A stretch of 64,000 nt of DNA, from NCBI RefSeq assembly GCF_000504245.1, contig NZ_KI632509.1:2169723-2233722 (forward strand), given 5' to 3'. A program made the translations under genes and the position numbers. The stretch comes from Haloechinothrix halophila YIM 93223 (GTDB lineage Bacteria; Actinomycetota; Actinomycetes; Mycobacteriales; Pseudonocardiaceae). Below, piece after piece: positions 41,207-51,677 of this stretch (its first letter is position 1; each line of letters begins with the position of its first letter). Under the pieces are notes generated by a model. That model saw only the letters and a program-made list of their open reading frames with translations. It did no database searches and was not told the DNA's origin.

Positions 41207-42070
41207 ATGGCCATTCCCGCCGTGCGTCGCATCGGCACCAGCCTGGCGCGCCCCGCGGACGCGGTCGGCTCGCGGTTGGCCGAGGTCGGCAACCACCTGG
41301 TGTTCTACGCCCGGGTCATCGGCTACATCCCGATGACCATCACCAAGTACTGGAGCCACATCGTCCGGCTCATCGCCGAGATCAGCTTCGGCACCGCCAC
41401 CATCCTCGCCGCGGGCGGCACGGTCGGCGTCGTCTTCGCGATGTCGTTCGTCTCCGGCGCGCAGGTCGGCTTGGAAGGGTTCCGCGGCCTCGACCTGGTC
41501 GGCCTCGCCCCGCTGTCCGGCGCGGTGTCCGGCCTGGTCAACACCCGCGAGCTGGCGCCGGTCGTCGCGGGCATCGCGCTCGCGGCGAAGGTCGGTACCG
41601 GCTTCACCGCCCAGCTCGGTGCGATGCGCATCTCCGAGGAGATCGACGCGCTCGAAACGATGTCGGTGAGATCGCTACCGTTCCTGGTCACCACCCGGAT
41701 GATCGCGGCATTCCTGACCGTCATCCCGCTCTATCTGGTCGGGCTGTTCGCCGCCTACGCCTCCACCCGGTTCATCGTCGTCAACGTCAACGGTCAGTCG
41801 GAAGGCAACTACGACCGCTGGTTCGAGCTGATGCTGCCCACCCAGGACGTCTTCTTATCGCTGCTCAAGGCATTGATACTCGCCATGATCGTCACGATGA
41901 TCCACTGCTACTACGGCTACAACGCCAGTGGCGGGCCGGAAGGCGTCGGCAGGGCGGCTGGCCGAGCGTTACGCACCAGCATCGTGATGATCATGATCGT
42001 CGACATCCTGCTGACCTTCGCGTTCTGGGGCGTGTTCATGGAGCTGCCTGGCCTCGGAGGTGAGGCATGA
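41207..42070 (+). CDS. YrbE/MlaE-type permease B of the mce operon
   Basis: This 287-residue partner permease has the coupling motif GAMRISEEIDALETMSV and the membrane segments FGTATILAAGGTVGVVFAMS and LVTTRMIAAFLTVIPLYLVG. The ATG at 41207 follows the stop of permease A by one base, and its own stop overlaps the first mce gene (ATGA). Together the two YrbE proteins should form the heterodimeric channel base for a lipid importer. The ATPase MceG is not encoded in this operon. Confidence 0.95.
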   Translation: MAIPAVRRIGTSLARPADAVGSRLAEVGNHLVFYARVIGYIPMTITKYWSHIVRLIAEISFGTATILAAGGTVGVVFAMSFVSGAQVGLEGFRGLDLVGLAPLSGAVSGLVNTRELAPVVAGIALAAKVGTGFTAQLGAMRISEEIDALETMSVRSLPFLVTTRMIAAFLTVIPLYLVGLFAAYASTRFIVVNVNGQSEGNYDRWFELMLPTQDVFLSLLKALILAMIVTMIHCYYGYNASGGPEGVGRAAGRALRTSIVMIMIVDILLTFAFWGVFMELPGLGGEA

Positions 42071-43305
42071 GGCGGTCAGGACCGAGGAAACCGCTGAGCA
42101 AACTCGCGCTCGCGACCCGGGGCGCGATCGCCTGCCTGCTGGTGATCGCCCTGATGGTCTACATCACCATCGCCAGCACGGGCGCGCTCTCCGACAATCC
42201 CGAAATCACGGCGTCGGTTCCGGCCAGCAATGTCGGCATCAGCGAACAGGCGCCGGTTGAGTACAAGGGCGTCGTCGTCGGCAAGGTCATCCGCGTCGAG
42301 ACCGAGCAGACCACCGCCAACGTCACCATGCGCATCTACCAGCGGCAGTCCGACGCCATCTCGGAACGCTCGCAGGTGCGGGTGTTGCCGCGCACGCTGT
42401 TCGGCGACCAGTTCATCCAGCTCATCCCGCCGCCGGACGGCGAGGCGGGTGAGTCGATCACCGACGGCGACACACTCATGCCCGACACCTCGACCGAGAC
42501 CGTGCAGCTCTACGAGGCGTACGTGCGGCTCACCGACTTGCTCGATCGGATCGACCCGGAACAGATCGCCACCGCGCTGCACGCCATGGCACAACTGCTC
42601 GACGGCAGGGGTGAGAAGTTCGGCCGCATGATCGACCAGCTCCACGAGCTGACCGACGACGTTCCCGGTCTGCTTGACCTCGTCGACGACGGCACGACCA
42701 CCACCTCAACGCTGGCCGACCAGCTCGCCGAGGCCGCTCCGCACGGCATCAGCGCCATGCGCGACGCCATCGCGCTCTCCGAACTCGTCGTCGCCGAGCA
42801 GGACACCCTCGCTGGCGCGCTCACTGGCGGGATCGCGGTGAGCGACGAGAGCACGCGGTTTCTCGCTGACAACACCGACCGGTTCATCGAGCTGCTGCGC
42901 GCCTCCGGTCCCGTCGTGGACACGCTCGCGCGCCACCCGCGCGCCGTGCCGGACGCCGTGCGCAACGCCCGCACGCTGCTGGAAGCTGGCATCCCCACGT
43001 TCCAGACCGGGCCATGGTTCCGGATCAGGGCCAACCTGACCACCAAGGAACCCCGCCCGTACACGCGGGATGATTGCCCCCGCTACGGCAGCAAGCCAGG
43101 CCCGAACTGCCCCACAGGCACGCGATCCGAAGCCCAGCAGGCCCGGTACGGCGGAACCGCTGGCCCGGTCGGCAGCGAGCAGGAGGCCCGCACGCTCACC
43201 GAACTGTTACGGGCCGCGCCTGGTGGGCAGGACGAGCAGTCCGATGGCATGGTCGGCGTCCTGCTCGGCCCACTGGTGCGCGGCAGCGAGGTGGTGGTCC
43301 CGTGA
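42067..43305 (+). CDS. Mce-family protein 1 (MceA position)
   Basis: This 412-residue protein has an N-terminal membrane anchor (residues about 12-36, AIACLLVIALMVYITIAS) and a MCE/MlaD beta domain at about 40-115 (VGISEQAPVEYKGVVVGKVI). A long helical region follows and should form part of a needle-like channel across the periplasm. The C-terminus is Pro/Thr-rich, with two cysteines (DDCPRYGSKPGPNC). The start overlaps the permease stop by 4 bases. Confidence 0.93.
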   Translation: MRRSGPRKPLSKLALATRGAIACLLVIALMVYITIASTGALSDNPEITASVPASNVGISEQAPVEYKGVVVGKVIRVETEQTTANVTMRIYQRQSDAISERSQVRVLPRTLFGDQFIQLIPPPDGEAGESITDGDTLMPDTSTETVQLYEAYVRLTDLLDRIDPEQIATALHAMAQLLDGRGEKFGRMIDQLHELTDDVPGLLDLVDDGTTTTSTLADQLAEAAPHGISAMRDAIALSELVVAEQDTLAGALTGGIAVSDESTRFLADNTDRFIELLRASGPVVDTLARHPRAVPDAVRNARTLLEAGIPTFQTGPWFRIRANLTTKEPRPYTRDDCPRYGSKPGPNCPTGTRSEAQQARYGGTAGPVGSEQEARTLTELLRAAPGGQDEQSDGMVGVLLGPLVRGSEVVVP

Positions 43306-44336
43306 ACCGCGAATCCATGACGTCCACAGTGGTCAAGCTCGGCATCTTCGTGGTGATCACCGGGCTGTGCACGCTGCTCGTCGGCAACACCCTCTACCGT
43401 CCGCTCGGCCAGTCGGCCACCACCTACCGCGCGGCGTTCACCGACGTCGTCGGGCTCAAGCAAGGCAGTGACGTCCGCATCGCCGGGGTGCGGGTCGGCA
43501 GGGTGAACGGGCTGGAGCTCACCGGCGAACACGCCACCGTCACCTTCGAGGTCACCGACGACCAGACGTTGCCAGCCGACGTCGAAGCCCACGTACGCTA
43601 CGCCGATCTGCTCGGCGCCCGCTACATCGCACTTCAGCCGGGCAGCGGCACCGCGTCCGGCAGCGGCGAGCCGCTGCCGGATGGCGCGGTGATCCCGCTG
43701 AACCGGACCAGACCCGCCGTCGACCTCACTGAGTTGTTCAACGGCTTCCAACCGGTGTTCAACACCCTCCAGCCGGAGGAGATCAACACGCTGGCGCGGC
43801 ATCTCATCGCCGTGTTCGAGGGCCAGGGCGGCACGATCGACAGCCTGCTCAGCCATGTCGTCGCGCTGACGACCAGCGTCGCGGATCAGGACAAGCTGAT
43901 CGGCGAGGTGCTGACCAACCTCAACAAGGTCACCGACTTCGCGCTGCGCAACGAACCGGACTTCACCCGGCTCGTCGACAGCCTCGCCAGCCTCACCAAG
44001 CGGATGGCGGCCAGCAGGAAGCAGATCGGCACCGTCATCGACGCGTCCAGCGAGCTGGCGCGCGGGCTGTCCGGTCTGGTCACCGACCTCCGGCCCGCGC
44101 TGGACAACGACCTGCGCTCGCTGGACCGGTTCGCGGGCACGCTCGCGGACAACTCCGACGAGTTCGCCAGCACCATCCAGGCCGCGCCGGAGCTGTTCAC
44201 CTCGGTCAACCGGGTCGCGGAGTACGGGGCATGGGTGAACGTCTACCTCTGCACGCTGATCATCGAGTCCGGCGCGCCACTGCTCGGCGACATCGACACC
44301 GGCGTGGGACCGCATTCGGAGGTGTGCCAGGCATGA
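43302..44336 (+). CDS. Mce-family protein 2 (MceB position)
   Basis: This 344-residue protein starts at GTG overlapping the previous stop (GTGA). An N-terminal anchor (TVVKLGIFVVITGLCTLLVG) precedes the MCE domain (FTDVVGLKQGSDVRIAGVRV), a helical stretch (residues about 150-290) and a C-terminus ending in VCQA. Expected role: a subunit of the hetero-hexameric Mce shaft. Confidence 0.93.
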   Translation: MNRESMTSTVVKLGIFVVITGLCTLLVGNTLYRPLGQSATTYRAAFTDVVGLKQGSDVRIAGVRVGRVNGLELTGEHATVTFEVTDDQTLPADVEAHVRYADLLGARYIALQPGSGTASGSGEPLPDGAVIPLNRTRPAVDLTELFNGFQPVFNTLQPEEINTLARHLIAVFEGQGGTIDSLLSHVVALTTSVADQDKLIGEVLTNLNKVTDFALRNEPDFTRLVDSLASLTKRMAASRKQIGTVIDASSELARGLSGLVTDLRPALDNDLRSLDRFAGTLADNSDEFASTIQAAPELFTSVNRVAEYGAWVNVYLCTLIIESGAPLLGDIDTGVGPHSEVCQA

Positions 44337-45325
44337 GGGTGCCATTCCGGGAACGCGATCCGAGAAAGCTCGCGATCATCGGCACGCTGGTCGTCGCGCT
44401 GGTCGTCGCGTCGTCGCTGCTGCTGCCGCAGGGCGTGTTCTACGCCCGCACCACGCACTACTCCGCCGAGTTCGCCAACGCCGCCGGGTTGCGCACCGGC
44501 GACCCGGTCTACATCGCGGGCGTGCCGTCCGGCCGGGTCAGCACCATCGAGCTGGCCGGCACACACGCGCTGGTCGGCTTCCGCATGGAGTCCGATCGCA
44601 CGCTGGGCGAGCAGACCACGGCGGGCATCAAGATCCAGACCGTGCTCGGCAAGCGCTACCTCGACCTGGCGCCGCGCGGCGGCGGCGAACTCGACCCGGA
44701 CACGCCGATTCCGCTGGCACGTACGTCGGTGCCGTTCTCGCTGGACGACCTGTCCCGCTCGGCCGCGAAAGCGACCGAGGAGATCGATCTCGACGCGCTG
44801 CGCGGGCTGCTCGACACGCTGGAGCAGGATTCACCCGACCCACAGCTCGCCGGGGAGGCGCTGGACGGCATCGCTCGTGCCAGCAAGGTGTTCGTCAAAC
44901 ACAGTGCGGCATTCCAGGACCTCATCGACGGCGCCGAGCGGGTCACCTCCGGCTTGCTCGAGCAGAAGGACACGCTGGTCTCGTTGCTCGGTGACGCCGA
45001 CCTGATCGCGGCGACGTTGTCCCGGCGTTCCGAGGCGATCGGCAGGCTGATCAGTGACATCGCCAACCTGAGCAGGCAGTTGGAGTCCTTTCTGGATACC
45101 AACCGGCCACGCATCGAGTCCCTGCTCACCCGGCTGACCACGATCACGAAGACGCTCAAGCGGACCCAGCAGGACTTCAACGCCACGCTCACCCAGTTCG
45201 CGCCGGCGTCCCGCTACATCGCCAACACCTTCGGCCACGGGCCGTGGGGCGACGTCGTCGGTCCCGCCGCGATCGTGCCGGACAACGTGCTGTGCCTGAC
45301 CGGCGTCGTGCGGGGGTGTTCATGA
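44333..45325 (+). CDS. Mce-family protein 3 (MceC position)
   Basis: This 330-residue protein starts at an ATG overlapping the previous stop. It has an N-terminal anchor (KLAIIGTLVVALVVASSLLL), an MCE domain (FANAAGLRTGDPVYIAGVPS) and a helical C-terminal part with heptad-like Leu spacing. The C-terminus ends in LCLTGVVRGCS. Expected role as in its neighbours: a subunit of the lipid-importer shaft. Confidence 0.93.
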   Translation: MRVPFRERDPRKLAIIGTLVVALVVASSLLLPQGVFYARTTHYSAEFANAAGLRTGDPVYIAGVPSGRVSTIELAGTHALVGFRMESDRTLGEQTTAGIKIQTVLGKRYLDLAPRGGGELDPDTPIPLARTSVPFSLDDLSRSAAKATEEIDLDALRGLLDTLEQDSPDPQLAGEALDGIARASKVFVKHSAAFQDLIDGAERVTSGLLEQKDTLVSLLGDADLIAATLSRRSEAIGRLISDIANLSRQLESFLDTNRPRIESLLTRLTTITKTLKRTQQDFNATLTQFAPASRYIANTFGHGPWGDVVGPAAIVPDNVLCLTGVVRGCS

Positions 45326-46398
45326 CCAGCGTGCCCCGCAGAGTCCTCGCCGCGTTCATCGTCGTGACGCTGGCAGCCGCCGGGCTGTACCTCTGGGTGC
45401 GCCCGCAACCCAGCCTCACCGTGCACGCGCACTTCGCGCAGGCGGACGGGATGTTCGTCGGCAGCAACGTCGCGGTGCTCGGCGTCAACGTCGGCACCGT
45501 GGAGGAGTTGGAACCGCGCGGCGACCACGTGCGCATCACCATGTCGCTACCCGCCGACACCGAGATTCCCGCGAGTGCTGAGGCATGGGTGATGTCGCCG
45601 AACGTCGTCTCGGACCAGTACATCGAGCTGACCCCGCCGTATCAGGGTGGGCCGACGCTTGACGATGGCGCGGTGATCGGACTCGGCCGCACCCACTCAC
45701 CGATCAAATGGGACACGCTGGTCAAGTCGGTCAACGAGTTGCTGGAGACGTTCGGGCCGCAGGGCGCGAACTCCGACGGCTCACTCGGCAGGGTGCTGGA
45801 CAACGCGGCGACGCTGCTCGACGGCAGGGGCGAACAACTGCGAACGGCGATCCGCAACCTCTCGCAGGCCACCGACGTCGTCGGCGGGTCGATGCCCGAC
45901 GTCAAGCGGCTGCTGCGCAGCTTGGACAAGCTAGTCGCCGTCCTCGCGAACAACAAGTCCACAGTGGACTCTCTGACCCGGTCGGTCGACGACGTCGCAG
46001 GCGAGTTCGCCCGGCAGGAGAACGAGATCGCCAACGCCATCGGCTCGCTGTCGAGCGTGCTGACCGAAGTGAGCCAGCTGGTCAAACGGCATGGCACGGA
46101 GATGTCGGACAATGTCGACCGGCTCGCCGAGGTCTCGGTCGAGCTGGCCAAACACCAGCGGCAGCTCGTCGAGATCATGGACACGTTCCCGCTCGCCGCG
46201 GAGAACATCACCCGCGCGGTCACCGACGACGGCAAGCTGCGGATCCGGCTCGATTTCTCCACCAACCTGTCGCAGTTCGAGTGGGGCCAGCGATTGTGCG
46301 CCGAGGTCGCGATCTGGCTCTGCGAGGGCAGGGGCATCTACAACCCGATCGAGCTGCCCCCGACGTTGCCACCCGCCCTGCTGGGAGGGGGTGGCTGA
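45322..46398 (+). CDS. Mce-family protein 4 (MceD position)
   Basis: This 358-residue protein starts at an ATG overlapping the previous stop. The anchor VLAAFIVVTLAAAGLYLWV is followed by the MCE domain (FAQADGMFVGSNVAVLGVNV), then a long coiled-coil-like stretch. The C-terminal segment EWGQRLCAEVAIWLCEGRG is characteristic of this subfamily. The stop overlaps the next start by one base (TGATG). Confidence 0.93.
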   Translation: MTSVPRRVLAAFIVVTLAAAGLYLWVRPQPSLTVHAHFAQADGMFVGSNVAVLGVNVGTVEELEPRGDHVRITMSLPADTEIPASAEAWVMSPNVVSDQYIELTPPYQGGPTLDDGAVIGLGRTHSPIKWDTLVKSVNELLETFGPQGANSDGSLGRVLDNAATLLDGRGEQLRTAIRNLSQATDVVGGSMPDVKRLLRSLDKLVAVLANNKSTVDSLTRSVDDVAGEFARQENEIANAIGSLSSVLTEVSQLVKRHGTEMSDNVDRLAEVSVELAKHQRQLVEIMDTFPLAAENITRAVTDDGKLRIRLDFSTNLSQFEWGQRLCAEVAIWLCEGRGIYNPIELPPTLPPALLGGGG

Positions 46399-47447
46399 TG
46401 CGCCTGCTTACCGTGTTGCTCGTGCCGCTGCTGCTTGCCGGATGCGGGTTCAGCCTGCAGAACGCGCCGGTCGGCAGGAGCGTCGACGGGCCGTCGTACC
46501 GGATCACCGCCGAGTTCGCCGACGCCACTGGGCTGCCGATCGGCGGGAAGGTGCGCATCGGGCCCGCCACCGTCGGCAGGGTCGAGTCCAAGACCGCCAA
46601 GGGCTTCGTCGCCCACGTCGTCATCGTGATGCGCGAGGACGTCGAACTCCCGCGCGGCACCACGGCAGGCCTGGAGCTGAGCACCGCGCTTGGTGACCAG
46701 TTCGTCGCGCTGAACCCGCCGCGTGACCATGACGGTGTGTTGCTCAGTGACGGTGGGCGCATTCCGCTCGCGGACACCGAGCAGAGCCCGAGTATCGAGG
46801 ACACCATGGCGCTGCTCGGCAACGTGCTCAACAACAGTGGCATCGAGCAGGCCCGCACCATCGTCACCGAGCTGAACACGATGCTCGACGGGCGCGACGA
46901 CACCGCGCGTGCCCTGCTCGGTCGCCTCGACACGGTGCTCGGCGCGATCGAACGGCGCACCGGCGATTTCACCCGCACGCTGCGCTCGCTCAACCGGCTC
47001 GGTGGCACCGTGTCGGACAACCGCGCGGTGCTGCGCAAGGCGTTGCGTACGATCCGGCCCGCCGTGGACGCGGTGCGCCGCCAGTACGGCGACGTCGAAC
47101 GGCTGATGGGCAGCGTTACCGAGCTGTCCGGTGAGGTGAACACGGCGCTGCGCGAAACCCGCACGACGATGACACGGCAGGTGCGCCAGCTCCAGCCGGT
47201 ACTGCGGGAACTGGCCGCCGTTGACGGCGAACTCGGCGCGACGTTGCGGCAGTTCGAGACGTTCGAGCGGGTGTTCAGCCGCGCCGCACCGGGCGACTAC
47301 CTCAACCTGTACGGCCTCGCGAACGTGCCCGATAGCGTGACCGGGGTGCTCACCGGGTTGGATGACTACCTGCCCGGCGGTGGTTCCTCAGCTACCGGCT
47401 CCGGAGCGGACGCCGTCGAACGGCTGCTGCGGAAGGGAGCGCGCTGA
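46398..47447 (+). CDS. Mce-family lipoprotein (MceE position)
   Basis: This 349-residue protein has a lipoprotein signal peptide: MRLLTVLLVPLLLAGCGFS, with the lipobox LLAGC. The fifth Mce protein is the lipoprotein in canonical mce operons, so the gene order is standard. The MCE domain (FADATGLPIGGKVRIGPATV) and helical region follow. The Cys anchor should hold the channel end to the membrane. Confidence 0.93.
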   Translation: MRLLTVLLVPLLLAGCGFSLQNAPVGRSVDGPSYRITAEFADATGLPIGGKVRIGPATVGRVESKTAKGFVAHVVIVMREDVELPRGTTAGLELSTALGDQFVALNPPRDHDGVLLSDGGRIPLADTEQSPSIEDTMALLGNVLNNSGIEQARTIVTELNTMLDGRDDTARALLGRLDTVLGAIERRTGDFTRTLRSLNRLGGTVSDNRAVLRKALRTIRPAVDAVRRQYGDVERLMGSVTELSGEVNTALRETRTTMTRQVRQLQPVLRELAAVDGELGATLRQFETFERVFSRAAPGDYLNLYGLANVPDSVTGVLTGLDDYLPGGGSSATGSGADAVERLLRKGAR

Positions 47448-48691
47448 TGGCAGGGCTCAAGCAACGGCTGCCACTCGGGCAGATCGCGCTGTTCTTGGTG
47501 ATCGCGCTGGTCAGCACCGCCTACGTCGCGGTCAACGCGGTGGGCACCGACGTCGTAGCCCCGCGCAACCACTACACCGTACTGATGGACGATGCGGGCG
47601 GCCTCACGCCGAAATCCCCGGTGACGTACCGGGGTGTCACGGTCGGCGACGTCACCGACGTTGTTGCGCTGCCGGGCGACGAGGGCGTACGGGTCGAGCT
47701 GTCGGTGCTCGCCGACGTCAAGGTGCCGACCGACACCGAGATCGTCGTCGCACAGGACACCCCGGTGGCGCTCAAGCACGTCGACCTGCGCCCGCCTGAC
47801 GACGCCGGGCCGTACCTCGCGGACGGCGCCACGGTCGGCCCGACACGCACCAGCAGGCCGCTCGCGCTGGAAGAAGTCCTGGTCAACCTGATGAAGCTCA
47901 CCGACTCCATCGACATCGACGACGTGTCGGTCATCGCGGAGGAGCTGTCGACTGGGCTCGCGGGCACCGCGCCGGAACTGGAACGGCTCGCGGACAACAG
48001 CTTCGCGCTGGTCGACGACCTGGTCGAGCTGGAACCCACCGCGCGCAGCCTGATCGGCAACGGTCAGGAGTTCCTTGACGCGACCGGGTCGGATACCGGG
48101 CGGCTGCCGCGCATCGCGCGAGCGCTGGCGCGGATCAGCGAGCGGCTGCGGTCGGTGGCGCCGGAGGGCGTGGAACTAGCGCGGCAGGTGCCGCCACTGA
48201 CCGAGCGGTTGGTGCCGTTGCTGCGGGAGACCCAACCGTCGGTGAGTGTGCTGCTGGCGAACCTGGTCACCCCGGCGCAGATCGTGTCGGCGCGGATTCC
48301 CGCGCTGGAACACGGGTTGATCTTCATTCCACGCTCGTTCGGTGAGTTGGCCACGATCGGCGATGGCGACACGGCGAACTTCGAGTTCGTGATGACGCAA
48401 GGGCCGGTGTGCTACTACGACTCGCCGCGCCGGACCCCGCAGCAGACCGGGCCGAAGGAGCCCGCGCTGACGTACCACTGCCCGAGCGAGGTGCCCGTGC
48501 GCGGTGCCACCAACGCGCCCCGGCCGGAGAGCGCGCGGCAGCGGCCGGTCGTGACTATGGCCGACCCGGCGACCGGCCGGGCAGCCGTGCCCGGTGGCGA
48601 GACGGTGCGGCTCGGCCACGGCGGGGGCCAGGCCGACGTGCTCGGCGACGACTCGTGGCAGGCGATCTATCTGCAAGGAGTGCAGCCATGA
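47447..48691 (+). CDS. Mce-family protein 6 (MceF position)
   Basis: This 414-residue protein has an N-terminal anchor (LPLGQIALFLVIALVSTAYV), an MCE domain (MDDAGGLTPKSPVTYRGVTV), a helical part and a disordered C-terminal tail with two cysteines (VCYYDSPRR, YHCPSEV). It completes the set of six Mce proteins. The start overlaps the previous stop, and its own stop overlaps the next start. Confidence 0.93.
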   Translation: MAGLKQRLPLGQIALFLVIALVSTAYVAVNAVGTDVVAPRNHYTVLMDDAGGLTPKSPVTYRGVTVGDVTDVVALPGDEGVRVELSVLADVKVPTDTEIVVAQDTPVALKHVDLRPPDDAGPYLADGATVGPTRTSRPLALEEVLVNLMKLTDSIDIDDVSVIAEELSTGLAGTAPELERLADNSFALVDDLVELEPTARSLIGNGQEFLDATGSDTGRLPRIARALARISERLRSVAPEGVELARQVPPLTERLVPLLRETQPSVSVLLANLVTPAQIVSARIPALEHGLIFIPRSFGELATIGDGDTANFEFVMTQGPVCYYDSPRRTPQQTGPKEPALTYHCPSEVPVRGATNAPRPESARQRPVVTMADPATGRAAVPGGETVRLGHGGGQADVLGDDSWQAIYLQGVQP

Positions 48692-49338
48692 CGATCGAGC
48701 GACCGTCCCCGGTTCCCCGGGAAGAGAAAGCGTCGGGAACGCAGGACACGGCGACCGGAGTGCAGGACACGGCGTCCGGAGTGCAGGACACGGCGTCCGG
48801 AGTGCAGGACACGGCGTCGGGAACGCAGGACACGGCGACCGGAGTGCAGGACACGGCGCGGCGGGGGCGGGGGCTCGTCCTCGTGCTCGCGCTGCTGGCC
48901 GTGGTGTCACTGGGGGCGGCAGGGACGTTCGGGGTGCTGTGGTGGTCCGAACGCGGGCAGGACACCCAGCGCGGCGAGGTCCTGGCGCTCGCGGAGCGGA
49001 TCGCCGTTGACGTCACGACCTACGACTACCGGAAGATCGAGCAGAACTTTGACCGTGTGGTGTCCCAGTCGACCGAGAAATGGGCTGAGGTGTACCGCGA
49101 CGAGCGGTCGGAGCAGCTGGCCGAGGTGATCGTCGACGGCAAGGCGACGTCAGAGGGAACCGTGCGGGACGCCGGGATCGCCGAGTTGACCGAGGACAAG
49201 GCGGTCGTCATCGCGTTCGTCGACCAGACCATCACGAACGTGCACACGCCGCAGCCACGCATCGACCGGAACCGGATGCGGCTGGTGCTGCGTAAGGTCG
49301 ATGACGAATGGCTGCTCGACCGCTACGACCTCGCCTGA
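48688..49338 (+). CDS. Mce-associated membrane protein with a heptad-repeat N-terminus
   Basis: This 216-residue protein matches the Mce-associated (Mas) family: one membrane helix (residues about 62-85, GLVLVLALLAVVSLGAAG) and an outer domain of about 130 residues with an NTF2-like pattern (TTYDYRKIEQNFDRVVSQST, DDEWLLDRYDLA). The N-terminal 58 residues are cytoplasmic and contain six perfect or near-perfect seven-residue repeats (QDTASGV or QDTATGV) encoded by 21-bp family A units. These repeats are not part of the family's usual sequence. It is the last gene of the operon. Confidence 0.9.
   Translation: MTIERPSPVPREEKASGTQDTATGVQDTASGVQDTASGVQDTASGTQDTATGVQDTARRGRGLVLVLALLAVVSLGAAGTFGVLWWSERGQDTQRGEVLALAERIAVDVTTYDYRKIEQNFDRVVSQSTEKWAEVYRDERSEQLAEVIVDGKATSEGTVRDAGIAELTEDKAVVIAFVDQTITNVHTPQPRIDRNRMRLVLRKVDDEWLLDRYDLA
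48742..48861 (-). repeat. Six 21-bp family A repeats inside a coding sequence
   Basis: Units start at 48742, 48763, 48784, 48805, 48826 and 48847, exactly 21 bases apart, and read CAGGACACGGCGTCCGGAGTG. This is the reverse complement of the family A unit seen at 19180 and 20931. Near-identity of neighbouring units, including silent positions, suggests recent slippage. It encodes the repeated N-terminus of the Mce-associated protein. Confidence 0.93.
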
Positions 49339-49382
49339 GCGGCTCGCGAGGCCGCCCACACCACATCAGCTGGGCCAGCGGT

Positions 49383-49407
49383 GCCGGGGCGCGCTCAGCA
49401 CCCCGGC
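49383..49407. terminator. Hairpin between the mce operon and the convergent ANTAR gene
   Basis: A 7-bp stem (GCCGGGG / CCCCGGC) with an 11-base loop lies in the 96-base gap between the mce-operon end and the ANTAR gene end. No U tract follows. It is a plausible terminator for both. Confidence 0.4.
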
Positions 49408-49434
49408 GTGCGAAGTCAGCGGCACCGGGCCGAA

Positions 49435-49710
49435 CTACCGCGAGAGTGTGCCCACCCGGGACGATTGGAACTCGTGCGACCTAGTGGCCGTGAGAGCGAT
49501 GGCGGCGTCGGCGAGCTTCAAATTGTTGGCACGGCAGTACGAACGCAGGAGCTTAAACGCTTCGTCGACATCGAGATCGTACCGCTCGGACAACACCCCT
49601 TTGGCTTGCTCGATCACGATCCTGCTGTCTAGCGCGCGCTGTAGCTGTTCGCTCAGCGTCTTGTAATGATCGAGATTCTCGCGCAGTTCGGTTTCGATGT
49701 CCGCCTGCAT
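49435..49710 (-). CDS. ANTAR-domain RNA-binding protein
   Basis: This 91-residue protein starts at an ATG after GGAGG. A short N-terminal coiled-coil (ENLDHYKTLSEQLQRALDSR) precedes a single ANTAR domain (IVIEQAKGVLSERYDLDVDE, then AFKLLRSYCRANN). ANTAR domains bind dual-hairpin RNA and prevent termination. No receiver, GAF or PAS sensor is fused, so activity must be controlled by another protein or by level. It lies directly downstream of dosS, and two Dos-box-like palindromes precede it, so it may belong to the Dos response. That link is inferred. Confidence 0.9.
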   Translation of the reverse strand: MQADIETELRENLDHYKTLSEQLQRALDSRIVIEQAKGVLSERYDLDVDEAFKLLRSYCRANNLKLADAAIALTATRSHEFQSSRVGTLSR

Positions 49711-49744
49711 TTCGGTGCCTCCATGAACGCGCGTGCGGAATTTC

Positions 49745-49759
49745 GGGGCGAATGGCCCC
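49745..49759. promoter_or_regulatory. GGGGC...GCCCC palindrome upstream of the ANTAR gene
   Basis: GGGGCGAATGGCCCC is an inverted repeat with a 5-base centre, 35 bases upstream of the ANTAR start. It fits a Dos-box-like GGGnC...GnCCC layout only loosely (9 of 14 positions for the best 14-mer). Low confidence. Confidence 0.3.
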
Positions 49760-49838
49760 ATGCCAGAACGCTTCGTCTGTGTCGCTCCCCACTGCGGTGT
49801 ACTCGGGCAATCTTTGCACCGTCGGGAGGTTTGGAAAA

Positions 49839-49852
49839 GGGCAAAAGGTCCC
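49839..49852. promoter_or_regulatory. Dos-box-like site between dosS and ANTAR
   Basis: GGGCAAAAGGTCCC (minus strand GGGACCTTTTGCCC) matches 10 of 14 positions of GGGACTWWAGTCCC and keeps GGGAC with the right spacing to CCC. It lies between the dosS stop and the ANTAR gene, about 135 bases upstream of the latter. Confidence 0.4.
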
Positions 49853-49856
49853 TAAT

Positions 49857-51608
<1,752 letters not shown>

Positions 51609-51677
51609 CTAGGGGGCAAAATGGCCGGTCAGCCGCGTGCTAACCCGACGTCACTCAACCAGCCTACAGTCCGATGC

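Noticed and set aside
48742-48861. Tandem repeats considered as a CRISPR array
   Set aside because: The 21-bp period with a 12-bp core leaves only 9 variable bases, far too short for spacers, and no cas gene is present.
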